From: Thiohalocapsa sp. PB-PSB1
GTDB lineage: Bacteria > Pseudomonadota > Gammaproteobacteria > Chromatiales > Chromatiaceae
DNA length: 64,000 nucleotides
NCBI GenBank assembly: GCA_016745215.1
Contig: CP050890.1
Span: forward strand, 2,666,001 to 2,730,000
Reading direction: 5' to 3'
Shown here: positions 9,416-17,991 of the stretch, one piece after another
How the letters are laid out: every line of letters starts with the position of its first letter
Numbering within the stretch: the stretch's first letter is position 1
Notes under the pieces: model-generated
Told to the model about the DNA's origin: nothing
Database searches by the model: none
What the model saw: the letters and a program-made list of their open reading frames with translations, nothing else
Translations under genes and position numbers: made by a program

Positions 9416-9971
9416 CTGCCTTCAAAGAAGATGAATCAAACTTTATTCTGGTTGAATAGCTGAATATTCTACGCAGGCAGCACCCGCCAGGACACAAGCC
9501 AGGTGGTTTGCTTCTCGACAGAAATCGCCTTAGTTCAGGCGTTGTCCTTGAGCCTTTAGGAGAGACCTTCCACTTAAGGTTGCCCTGCCCGGGACAATGG
9601 ATACTGGCCCAATCTTCCCCGCGATCTTGTCAAATAGAGGCGCAACCTAGGCTGTCGAAATCTGCCGTCTCACTAAAACAAGCGCTTTCCGGTTTATGGA
9701 TGCTTAGTCGGTGTCGGGATCGGTGTCAAGGTCAACATTAGGGATTGGTATCGAGCTGGCTGTTTTGATCGATGAGCGGATTCGATTCCGATTCCGATAG
9801 CGACCCCGGACACCGATTAGGCTTTCCCAGTGCGTTCGATGAAGCAATCCAAGAGGCTCTCCTGGATTTTGTGGGAACCAATAAATATTTTAAAAACAAC
9901 CACTTAGTCTCATTTTTTCGTACACATTAAGATTAAAATGTGGTTGAGCACAAAGTCTGTAACTCATTGAT

Positions 9972-10787
9972 TTATAATGTATCGACCCCGAACCGGTCAT
10001 ATCCGTTGAGATCCAGGAATACCCTTTGATAGAGGTGCCCGAGGTTGGTGATGCCATCGCAGCGGCGTTTGATGACTTTGATCTTATTATTTAATCCCTC
10101 GACAAAGCCGCTGGTATGTCGACCAATAAAATAATTGGTCACTTCCTCAAAATGCGTATTCAGCGTACCGAGGAAGCTATCAAAGCAACTGAGCTTGCGG
10201 TTGGTGACACGTTCCATCCAGCCACGCAGTTTGCGCTTACCCTGACCTTTTGATAGGCGGCTTTCATAGATGGCAGTGAGTGATTCGCAAGCCTCATAGG
10301 CTTCTTGTAATTTTGGTGAATAGCGAAAGAGCCGATTCAGCATGCGTCGCTCATCTGCATTCAGATCGGCGCGACGCTGACGCAGCAGCCAATGCACGTT
10401 CTTGAACGACTTGCGCTCTTCTTTGGAGAGGATATGGCACAGCCGTTTCCATTCGCTTTTGCGCAGGTTTTCCAGTCCATTTCGGTACAGCTTGGCAACA
10501 TGGAATCGATCCGCGCAAATGTGTATGCGCTTGCCGAACACGGCTTTAGCGGCACCGATGAAGCCTTGATAAAGATCTGAGCACACACTCTGGACGGTAT
10601 TTCGCAAGCGCTTGGGAATGCTGAGAAAAAACTCCTGTACGGTGGCCTTGGTGCGGTCGCCGAGCAGGCCGATGACATGCAATGTCTCGTTAATGTAAGC
10701 GCTGACAACGACGACAAAATCACGATGACCTTTTTTCAACGCAATCTCATCAATGCCAATGACCTCCAAGCGTTCAATTGATATCAC
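9972..10787 (-). pseudogene. ISL3-family transposase, 3' part (copy 1 of an ISL3-RAYT module)
   Basis: The 271 residues match the catalytic DDE domain of ISL3 transposases: IGIDEIALKKGH (first Asp), VCSDLYQGF (second Asp), ADRFHVAKLYR and the C-terminal FVEGLNNKIKVIKRRC. The N-terminal zinc-finger half is missing. The frame is cut at 10785, where a RAYT element begins, and no remaining ISL3 half is found beyond it. The left ISL3 terminal repeat (GGCTCTCCTGGATTT) is at 9855, so the remnant is 9855-10785. A 931-base equivalent lies at 15190-16120. A complete relative is reconstructed at 19482-22223. Confidence 0.9.
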
Positions 10788-11491
10788 GGTGACACTTTAC
10801 CATTTACGCCAATTTTTAGCTGTCTTAGGTCATTCTTTTGTGAAGGGGGCCGGCCGCGCTTGCCAGGACGTAGCGTTCGGCCAAGTCGTTTCTTGAGCTC
10901 GCCGAATGCTTCACCCATCAATGGCCGCCCGATGGTTTGACCCTTCGTGAGAGCGGCAACCCGTTCAGAATCCTCTGGTATCTCCAAGAATGTCGCGAAA
11001 TGATCGACGCGATCTAGCGGGGGACGAACAGTCACCAAGCCATCGTCTTGGCGCCGCAGATGTGCTGGCGTGCTTGACCAAGGCCAATCGGCAGCGGTCG
11101 CAGCCAGTTTCGCTTTGACGGGATTCAAAGCCACATAGCGGAAAGCCGCCATCAAGTGAGAGTCGTCCATTGCCACGCAGCCGAACCGCCCTTGAAACAA
11201 ATGGCCAGTGACCCGCAATCGTGCGTTGATGTACCCACGCTATCGACGATGCGTTTCGCCGACGGCGCGCGACAGCCCGGTCTCGTCCGCGGGTACGAGA
11301 ATCAAGTGAATATGGTTCGGCATCAGGTAGTAGGACCAGACTTTCACGCCGTTTGATCGACACGCCTGGGCCAGCCAATCTGTGTAAAGCGCATCGTCGT
11401 CGTCCTCCATGAATATCCGTTGGCGCCTGTTCCCTCGTTGCGTCATAGGGTGCGAGATGCCGGGTACGATGATTCGGGGGAGCCGAAACAT
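10784..11491 (-). pseudogene. REP-associated tyrosine transposase (RAYT), broken by an in-frame amber codon
   Basis: A single frame of 235 codons from ATG at 11491. It shows the HUH motif MPNHIHLIL (His60/His62) and a FRYVALNPVKA segment, which in this family is expected to hold the catalytic tyrosine. TAG at codon 84 (11240-11242) splits it where relatives read a sense codon; the downstream sequence RGYINARLRVTGHLFQGRF continues in the same frame. The same amber codon is present in all three copies. The stop codon lies inside the left terminal repeat. It is related to IS200-type Y1 transposases. Confidence 0.85.
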
Positions 11492-11543
11492 GCGCCTAGC
11501 GTATGCCGACAGGGAAGTGGTGTAAATAGTAAAGTGTCACCGT
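10786..11543. mobile_element. RAYT element, copy 1
   Basis: A 758-base element bounded by inverted repeats: ACGGTGACACTTTACC at the left and the reverse complement (GTAAAGTGTCACCGT) at the right. The left end doubles as the 3' end of the transposase frame. Copies 2 and 3 have the same ends. Left flanks of copies 1 and 3 are the same ISL3 sequence; copy 2's is unrelated. Confidence 0.8.
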
Positions 11544-11717
11544 AATTCTCAGTAAACTGCAGGCATCGTCTTCTCGACGCATCTTTTCCCGTGCCATCCG
11601 CACCATGGCGGTTTTGGCACGTTAAACTCTTTATGGGATCGATCAGGTGCTGACTTTGCACGATCGCGAGGGCTTGTGCGCGCAAGCCATTGCGCTCACA
11701 AGCCGCAGTGCCATTGG

Positions 11718-12242
11718 TCAGCAGATCGTGTAACCGACGATGACGATCGACAGCGCGGGCCGACCATTGTCGGCGGTTTTCTTGATCTCCGCGTCGACGT
11801 AGTACGCATTGTTGTAGAAGTCGAAGCTGCCATAGCAGCTGAAGACCTCTTGTTCTTGGTATACACCACTGGCCTCGAAGTCATTGCTGTCGAAGGTCAG
11901 CAGGGTTGTGGTCATGCCGGTGCTGACGTTGTAGGCCTTGAGACGCAGGACCACTTGCGCACCGGCGCCATTGTCCTTGAACCGGACTTGCATCCATGGT
12001 GCTCCACCAACCTGCAGGTCGTCCACGGCAACCACGTTGTAGCGGATGTTCGCAACGGAACCGACCGGCGCACCGCCGCCGAGATAGGCGACGCCATGGT
12101 TCATGGTGACCAGGTTCAGGTCCGCTTCATCGATGGTTCCAGCCGACCCGACAGTCGTCCAGGGGGCGGCCGCGGCCGGTCCCGCACAAATCAAGAACCC
12201 CAACAGCGCAAAGGTTACTTCTAAGTAGGTAGTCTTTCTCAT
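11718..12242 (-). CDS. Secreted protein of unknown function
   Basis: 174 residues from ATG at 12242, which follows AGGAG by eight bases. A longer frame from 12326 lacks such a site. The N-terminus MRKTTYLEVTFALLGFLICAGPAAAA is a signal peptide with an AAA-type cleavage site. The mature part is rich in V, T, N and Y with alternating hydrophobic residues, suggesting a small beta-sandwich, and has two cysteines near the C-terminus. I do not recognise the family. It sits alone between RAYT copies 1 and 2. The 170 bases between it and RAYT copy 1 contain only a short unrecognised reading-frame remnant. Confidence 0.7.
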   Translation of the reverse strand: MRKTTYLEVTFALLGFLICAGPAAAAPWTTVGSAGTIDEADLNLVTMNHGVAYLGGGAPVGSVANIRYNVVAVDDLQVGGAPWMQVRFKDNGAGAQVVLRLKAYNVSTGMTTTLLTFDSNDFEASGVYQEQEVFSCYGSFDFYNNAYYVDAEIKKTADNGRPALSIVIVGYTIC

Positions 12243-12637
12243 CGTAACAGCTCCTATTTCCGCCTCAGTGACTCGCGCGACTTGTCCGTCGACAATCGAC
12301 TTTGCCGCGTCAGGGATACACGCCATGCGGTCTATCGTGTCCGCGCGCTTCCCTGTTACCTAAAGCCTAGCGATCAGGCAAAGGAAACAAGCGGAAATAA
12401 CATACTAAAATTAAGTGAATATTCCCTTGTTTGCGGCAATGAACCTTGGACCTTGATCATCGCTTGGCCCAAAACTTTAAATTTCGCAGGGACTAAAGGC
12501 TATAACCTAATGTTTTGGAAATGTTATTGTGCCACCACAAGGACGGGTGGTCCTAACGATGATCAAGGCCCGCACAGAGCAGGACAGATCGACTGAGAAA
12601 CCAGTCGATCCTAGAGGAAGAAGGAAGCTCAGGCTGT

Positions 12638-12905
12638 CTACCAACTGACCTCCTGGTCGAACTCGAACGCGGGTTCTGGTTGCGCGAGGTCGTCGGCATG
12701 GCTGCTTTGCGCAGCCGTATCCTCCCACGATGGAGGCCCACGGGCTTACCGAGACCGGGTGGTGGCTTGACGGGTTCACCGACACAGTCGAGGATCGCTC
12801 GCACCTTTGGGGCTGTGGTGATGAAGGCGATGATCCGGACCTCGGCACCAGAGTGCGGGCAAGTCAGCGGAAGGATTTCAGAGATGCGCACAAGCAACAT
12901 GGCCC
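12638..12905 (-). pseudogene. IS91-family transposase, C-terminal relic
   Basis: Minus-strand reading gives LLVRISEILPLTCPHSGAEVRIIAFIT and then, after a frame change near 12740, PRGPPSWEDTAAQSSHADDLAQ ending in a VSW-stop. Both segments are typical of the C-terminus of one IS91 subgroup. The zinc-binding and HUH parts are gone. It is a different subgroup from the three IS91-type genes at 32455, 56922 and 60332. The stretch 12243-12637 upstream of the secreted-protein gene holds no gene I can support. Confidence 0.65.
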
Positions 12906-13020
12906 ATGCAGAGTGTGTCGGTGAATGTGGTGGTTTGGCAGGTGGCGGTTTCGCCGTTGGTGGTTCGCCGGGCGGTCGTTGGCTGGATAGCGGTTGGCCC
13001 GATAGCGGTTCGCTCTCTGA

Positions 13021-13733
13021 TCACGGTGACACTTTACCATTTACGCCAATTTTTAGCTGTCTTGGGTCATTCTTTTGCGAAGGGGGCCGGCCGCGTTTGC
13101 CAGGACGTAGCGTTCGGCCAAGTCGTTTCTCGAGCTCGCCGAGCGCTTCACCCATCAATGGCCGCCCGATGGTTTGACCCTTCGTGAGAGCGGCAACCCG
13201 TTCAGAATCCTCTGGTATCTCTAAGAATTTCGCGAAATGATCGACGCGATCTAGCGGGGGACGAACAGTCACCAAGCCATCGTCTTGGCGCCGCAGATGT
13301 GCTGGCGTGCTTGACCAAGGCCAATCGGCAGCGGTCGCAGCCAGTTTCGCTTTGACGGGATTCAAAGCCACATAGCGGAAAGCCGCCATCAAGTGAGAGT
13401 CGTCCATTGCCACGCAGCCGAACCGCCCTTGAAACAAATGGCCAGTGACCCGCAATCGTGCGTTGATGTACCCACGCTATCGACGATGCGTTTCGCCGAC
13501 GGCGCGCGACAGCCCGGTCTCGTCCGCGGGTACGAGAATCAAGTGAACATGGTTCTACATCAGGCAGTAGGACCAGACTTCCACACCGTTTGATCGACAC
13601 GCCTGGGCTAGCCAATCTCTGTGAAGTAAAGCGCATCGTCGTCGTCCTCCATGAAGATCCGTTGGCGCCTGTTCCCTCGTTGCGTCATAGGGTGCGAGAT
13701 GCCGGGTACGATGATTCGGGGGAGCCGAAACAT
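13021..13733 (-). pseudogene. RAYT transposase, copy 2 (amber codon and frameshift)
   Basis: The frame starts with the ATG at 13733, equivalent to copy 1. It carries the shared amber codon before RGYINARLR and also a five-base insertion near 13620-13630 that shifts the frame upstream of the HUH motif. It cannot make full-length protein. Confidence 0.8.
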
Positions 13734-13785
13734 GCGCCTAGCATATGCCGACAGAGAAATGGTGTAAATAGTAAAGTGTCACCGT
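13023..13785. mobile_element. RAYT element, copy 2
   Basis: A 763-base copy with the same terminal inverted repeats as copy 1. It is the only copy not joined to an ISL3 remnant. Its right flank reads TTACGTAATTAGG and its left flank GCTCTCTGATC; no clear target duplication is seen. Confidence 0.8.
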
Positions 13786-13908
13786 AATTACGTAATTAGG
13801 TGGACCAGATTGTTGGCAATCATTTGTTAATCATGCAGCTGCCAGAAAAAGGAAGCGTCCCCCTTTTCCCTCTCTCGTTGGATGTTCCATGTCGCGCTCC
13901 AAGACGTG

Positions 13909-15003
13909 CTATTTGAAATCCATGTAAGGTAGGGAAAACCTATCTGGAATTTGGTCCTGCCAGTAATCTGGTACATCACCGTTGCTTAGAGCGCTTTCTG
14001 TAACGAAAAGGCACAATGTCTCAATATTTGGGAAACCATTTCCCTGTATGCAGGCAGCCACGCGCTTATGGGTTTCTCCAGACCTTGCATAATCATCCAC
14101 AAACAGCAACTTTTTAGTACGAAACTCGTCATCAAGAGGAGGGATAAACAAATGCCATCTGTCGGTTTCAACAGCCCAATACCTGCTCTGCAATGATTCA
14201 AAATCCTGAACTCTTGATTTCCCACCTCCGGTAACGTTCTTCAAACGCCGAAATCGATGTCCTACAAATATCGGTGGCTTTCTAGGTACTTCTCGGCACA
14301 GCAACTCTGCTACAATCGCACCCTCAGCACTGCAGCATATGATGGCATTAAACGCCGCGATATCAACGTCATTCAGTATCTCGTTTCTAGTGCACATCAT
14401 ATCAGTCCATGATATCTGTTGCCTACTACTAGCGTCTTCTACTGTGGACTTGTGTTTGATAGCTAGTGGATCGTCAGTCGAAGCAGATACATCTTCCGCT
14501 CGAATCCATCCGGTCAACTTCTCCTGCGTTGCAAGTTCGTTGAGAGATTTAAAAACTATCATCTTCAATTCCTTTGTATCCCCAAAGAAACCACACATCT
14601 TTGACATCACAGTACTGCGAAAGCTCTCCAGTTGCTCCCCATGCTTTCGTTCGATGGCGCTAACACCCTCATTTTTAACTTTATTATTGAGTTGCTCGTC
14701 AGTAATCACAGCAGCAAACAGATCCTTTTTTAACTTTGCGGCATGCTCATACTCTAGTTGAATATAGCTTTTTCCGGATTTCGGCTCGATTGATCCATAT
14801 CGACCACCCAGAATCAGCATAAAAACGTCCGAGTCTTTAATCCAGCGACGAATCGTTGTAAGTTGAGATTCGTTGCCCGCAGCAAACAACTCCATTCCGG
14901 CCGGTATGTGTCCCGCTTCAAGGACCGCTTCGACAGCCGCTTGGCGTTCGATCTGTAGGTCCGAGTAAGTGGATGAAATGAAGACTTGCAGTTTCCTTTT
15001 CAT
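13909..15003 (-). CDS. DUF4062 protein with C-terminal phosphoribosyltransferase-like domain
   Basis: 364 residues. The N-terminus (residues 5-95: VFISSTYSDLQIERQAAVEAV, AGMELFAAG, IKDSDVFMLILGGRYGS, SYIQLEYEHA) is a DUF4062 domain, a TIR/Rossmann-like fold often placed at the front of STAND NTPases and other conflict proteins. The C-terminal third has a type I phosphoribosyltransferase PRPP loop, VDDYARSGET at 302-311, preceded by hydrophobic strands. The fusion suggests a nucleotide- or NAD-directed effector, perhaps in phage defence; that is inference. The gene is AT-richer than the core. It lies between a broken attC (15109) and RAYT copy 2, so it was probably an integron cassette whose own attC was replaced by RAYT. 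Confidence 0.8.
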   Translation of the reverse strand: MKRKLQVFISSTYSDLQIERQAAVEAVLEAGHIPAGMELFAAGNESQLTTIRRWIKDSDVFMLILGGRYGSIEPKSGKSYIQLEYEHAAKLKKDLFAAVITDEQLNNKVKNEGVSAIERKHGEQLESFRSTVMSKMCGFFGDTKELKMIVFKSLNELATQEKLTGWIRAEDVSASTDDPLAIKHKSTVEDASSRQQISWTDMMCTRNEILNDVDIAAFNAIICCSAEGAIVAELLCREVPRKPPIFVGHRFRRLKNVTGGGKSRVQDFESLQSRYWAVETDRWHLFIPPLDDEFRTKKLLFVDDYARSGETHKRVAACIQGNGFPNIETLCLFVTESALSNGDVPDYWQDQIPDRFSLPYMDFK

Positions 15004-15108
15004 AGTAGCTGATCTCTTTGCGCACTTACTGCGTAAATGACGGTGTCCTCAAGAACTCGACATAGCACGTCGGTTATTGTCTGATGGATATTTCTGCTAT
15101 TGGTGAGC

Positions 15109-15189
15109 AGCCAACGGAAACCTCAGCCGCCGTCCAAAGCGTTGCTAGCGTAGCGAGCAGCGCTTTGGACGGTCGGTTGCAGGTATTTG
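15109..15189 (-). repeat. attC site, truncated
   Basis: It begins GCCAAC and has long pairing arms CCGTCCAAAGCG/CGCTTTGGACGG around a TTGCTAGCG-CGAGCAG tip, followed by TCGGTTGCAGG. The right-hand GTTRRRY box is missing because the ISL3 remnant starts at 15190. It marks the start of the DUF4062 cassette. Confidence 0.7.
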
Positions 15190-16122
15190 GGCTCTCCTGG
15201 ATTTCATGGGAACCAATAAAAACTTTAAGAACAAGCACTTAAGCTCATTTTTTCGTACACATCAAGGTTAAAATGTAGTCGAGCGCAAACTCTGTAACTC
15301 ATTAATTTATAATGTGTCAACCCCGAACCGGTCATATCCGTTGAGATCCAAGCATATCCTTTGATAGAGGTGTCCAAGGTTGGTGATGCCATAGCAGCGG
15401 CGTTTGATGACTTTGATCTTATTATTTAACCCCTCGACAAAGCCGCTGGTGTGTCGACCAATAAAATAATTCGTCACTTCCTCAAAGTGAGTATTCAGTG
15501 TCCCGAGGAAGCTATCGAGGCAACTGAGCTTGCGGTTGGTGACACGTTCCATCCAGCCACGCAGTTTGCGCTTACCCTGACCTTTTGATAGGCGGCTTTC
15601 ATAGATGGCAGTGAGTGATTCGCAAGCCTCATAGGCTTCTTGTAATTTTGGTGAATAGCGAAAGAGCCGATTCAGCATGCGTCGCTCATCTGCATTCAGA
15701 TCGGCGCGACGCTGACGCAGCAGCCAATGCACGTTCTTGAACGACTTGCGCTCTTCTTCGGAGAGGATATGACACAGCCGTTTCCATTCGCTTTTGCGCA
15801 GGTTTTCCAGTCCATTTCGGTACAGCTTAGCAACATGGAACCGATCCGCGCAAATGTGTACGCGCTTGCCGAACACGGCTTTAGCGGCACCGATGAAACC
15901 TTGATAAAGATCCGAGCAAACACTCTGGACGGTGCGTCGCAAGCGCTTGGGAATGCTGAGAAAAAACTCCTGTACGCTGGCCTTGGTGCGGTCGCCGAGC
16001 AGACCGATGACATGCAATGTCTCGTTAATGTAAGCGCTGACAACGACGACAAAATCACGATGACCTTTTTTCAACGCAATCTCATCAATGCCAATGACCT
16101 CCAAGCGTTCAATTGATATCAC
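15190..16122 (-). pseudogene. ISL3-family transposase, 3' part (copy 2 of the ISL3-RAYT module)
   Basis: Near-identical to 9855-10787: the coding frame 15307-16122 gives the same 271-residue DDE domain with few substitutions. The left terminal repeat GGCTCTCCTGGATTT is at 15190. Again the N-terminal half is missing and a RAYT element starts exactly where the frame is cut. Confidence 0.9.
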
Positions 16123-16831
16123 GGTGACACTTTACCATTTACGCCAATTTTTAGCTGTCTTGGGTCATTCTTTTGCGAAGGGGGCCGGCCGCGCTTGCCA
16201 GGACGTAGCGTTCGGCCAAGTCGTTTCTTGAGCTCGCCGAATGCTTCACCCATCAATGGCCGCCCGATGGTTTGACCCTTCGTGAGAGCGGCAACCCGTT
16301 CAGAATCCTCTGGTATCTCCAAGAATGTCGCGAAATGATCGACGCGATCTAGCGGGGGACGAACAGTCACCAAGCCATCGTCTTGGCGCCGCAGATGTGC
16401 TGGCGTGCTTGACCAAGGCCAATCGGCAGCGGTCGCAGCCAGTTTCGCTTTGACGGGATTCAAAGCCACATAGCGGAAAGCCGCCATCAAGTGAGAGTCG
16501 TCCATTGCCACGCAGCCGAACCGCCCTTGAAACAAATGGCCAGTGACCCGCAATCGTGCGTTGATGTACCCACGCTATCGACGATGCGTTTCGCCGACGG
16601 CGCGCGACAGCCCGGTCTCGTCCGCGGGTACGAGAATCAAGTGAACATGGTTCGGCATTAGGCAGTAGGACCAGACTTCCACACCGTTTGATCGACACGC
16701 CTGGGCTAGCCAATCTCTGTGAAGTAAAGCGCATCGTCGTCGTCCTCCATGAAGATCCGTTGGCGCCTGTTCCCTCGTTGCGTCATAGGGTGCGAGATGC
16801 CGGGTACGATGATTCGGGGGAGCCGCGACAT
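16119..16831 (-). pseudogene. RAYT transposase, copy 3 (amber codon and frameshift)
   Basis: Same frame, HUH motif and C-terminal part as copy 1, with the shared amber codon and the same five-base insertion as copy 2. Copies 2 and 3 are thus closer in the N-terminal part, although copies 1 and 3 share the ISL3 junction. Confidence 0.8.
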
Positions 16832-16883
16832 GCGCCTAGCATATGCCGACAGAGAAATGGTGTAAATAGTAAAGTGTCACCGT
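16121..16883. mobile_element. RAYT element, copy 3
   Basis: 763 bases with the same terminal inverted repeats. Together with the ISL3 remnant it forms a 1.69-kb module (15190-16883) duplicated from, or to, 9855-11543. Its right end truncates a membrane-protein gene. Confidence 0.8.
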
Positions 16884-17189
16884 AATTCTCTGGCCTGGGA
16901 TACGGAAGTCGTGACGAGAGGGCGAGGAAAACAACAGAAATACAGAAAGCAATACAAAAAGCGCACCGATCACAAGAAATGCAAACGAATTATCGTCTGC
17001 TGTTGTCGCAAGTATCTTTATCCATTTGTACTCAAGCTCTGCCTTTACAAGGTATGAGGAAGCCGCAGCAGACGCAACAAGCGAGCTACCCAAAAGAAAG
17101 AGAGCCCAGGTTAGCTTGGAATGCAGATTCGGGTTGAGAATGCGGTCCAGCCATCGAAGCAGAATCTTTTGTAGTTCCCGAAGCCACAT
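16884..17189 (-). pseudogene. Small membrane protein, 3' end removed by RAYT
   Basis: The frame reads leftward from ATG at 17189 (or TTG at 17207) and has two membrane segments, LTWALFLLGSSLVASAAASSYL and FAFLVIGALFVLLSVFLLF. It then runs into RAYT copy 3 after IPGQR. It starts just beyond attC 17236 and so is the next cassette of the leftward integron array. I do not recognise the family. Confidence 0.55.
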
Positions 17190-17235
17190 GAGTGATGTAC
17201 GGCGCAATTTTGGCTGACGTGGTGTAGCGGTTGTT

Positions 17236-17324
17236 GCCTAACGTTTTGCACAGCCCGCGCCAAACTGCGGCCACGCGCGAAGCGCTGGCCGCAGTTTGGC
17301 GTCGGGCTTGTGCACTCGTTAGGC
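17236..17324 (-). repeat. attC site a
   Basis: 89 bases between GCCTAAC (left) and GTTAGGC (right), with long arms including CCGACGCCAAACTGCGGCC-type pairing. The right box contains the stop codon of the 17319 gene. Read on the minus strand, its R'' (GCCTAAC) matches the start of its own cassette at 22388. Confidence 0.9.
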
Positions 17325-17759
17325 GCCGTTTGCACCAGAAATCGCGGAGCGTGCGAAGTAATATCCGATTCCTGCCGCCGCGATTGTCTCGCCGTACGGC
17401 TTGAGAAGCGTCAAAGTTTCCTGAACACCCTCAATAGCTCCGCCGAAAAGGATCAGCACGGGCGGAAGCAAGACCCAGACGCCAGCGGTAATCAACGTAA
17501 AGAGGAATGTTTGTACAGGTTCGGATGCGCGCTCTGGCAAAGGCTTAGCTTCTCCGAAGTAGAATGCGGACATCATCGCAATCAGCGGGAGATAAATGCC
17601 AAGAAGATCATTCATTACAGACTTAACCGTATCCCAGATGATCCCTCCGTCGCGCCCAGCGTAGGCGAGCGCAAGGAATGCTCCAAGAGCGCTGCCGACA
17701 ACGATAATCATCAGAATCAAGCGGCCTTGCTGCGGTTTTACTGAGGTTGTCATTTGCAT
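17319..17759 (-). CDS. Integron cassette membrane protein
   Basis: 146 residues with about three membrane segments (LILMIIVVGSALGAFLALAYA, LLGIYLPLIAMMSAFYF, FLFTLITAGVWVLLPPVLILF) and a C-terminal Gly/Ala helix. Its start overlaps the end of the upstream frame in ATGCAAATGA, so the two are translationally coupled. The stop codon lies in attC a, usual for a cassette. Family not recognised. Confidence 0.65.
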   Translation of the reverse strand: MQMTTSVKPQQGRLILMIIVVGSALGAFLALAYAGRDGGIIWDTVKSVMNDLLGIYLPLIAMMSAFYFGEAKPLPERASEPVQTFLFTLITAGVWVLLPPVLILFGGAIEGVQETLTLLKPYGETIAAAGIGYYFARSAISGANGA

Positions 17760-17991
17760 CTCCGGCTTGAGAACAATTTCTTTATCCTGCGTAGCGCGTT
17801 TGGTCTGTACGAGTCATCCAACAGAATCCTCCCCCAAGATCTTTCGCGAACTCCGCGAGATTCTACACGCCACGCCAAAGCTGCATTCGTACATTCTTGC
17901 TGGAACGGTGCTTCCTGGAGTCTAATCAGGAACGCGGTCCGACGAACGCGCCGATCAACTTGGTTCTTCGGCTCGTAGAGATAAGGAACGG
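17750..17991 (-). pseudogene. Cassette gene truncated at its 5' end by ISAzo13
   Basis: About 80 codons (YLYEPKNQVDRRVRRTAFLIRLQEAPFQQE...) read into the membrane-protein start. The N-terminal part was separated by the ISAzo13-type insertion at 17992. Basic, no recognised motif. It probably formed an operon with the 17319 gene inside one cassette. Confidence 0.45.

Noticed and set aside
9508..9741. Frame downstream of pth in the repeat region
   Set aside because: It begins inside a repeat end box and has no family similarity or good start.
12282..12596. Plus-strand frame upstream of the secreted protein
   Set aside because: It overlaps the secreted protein's leader on the other strand and lacks a start signal and family features.
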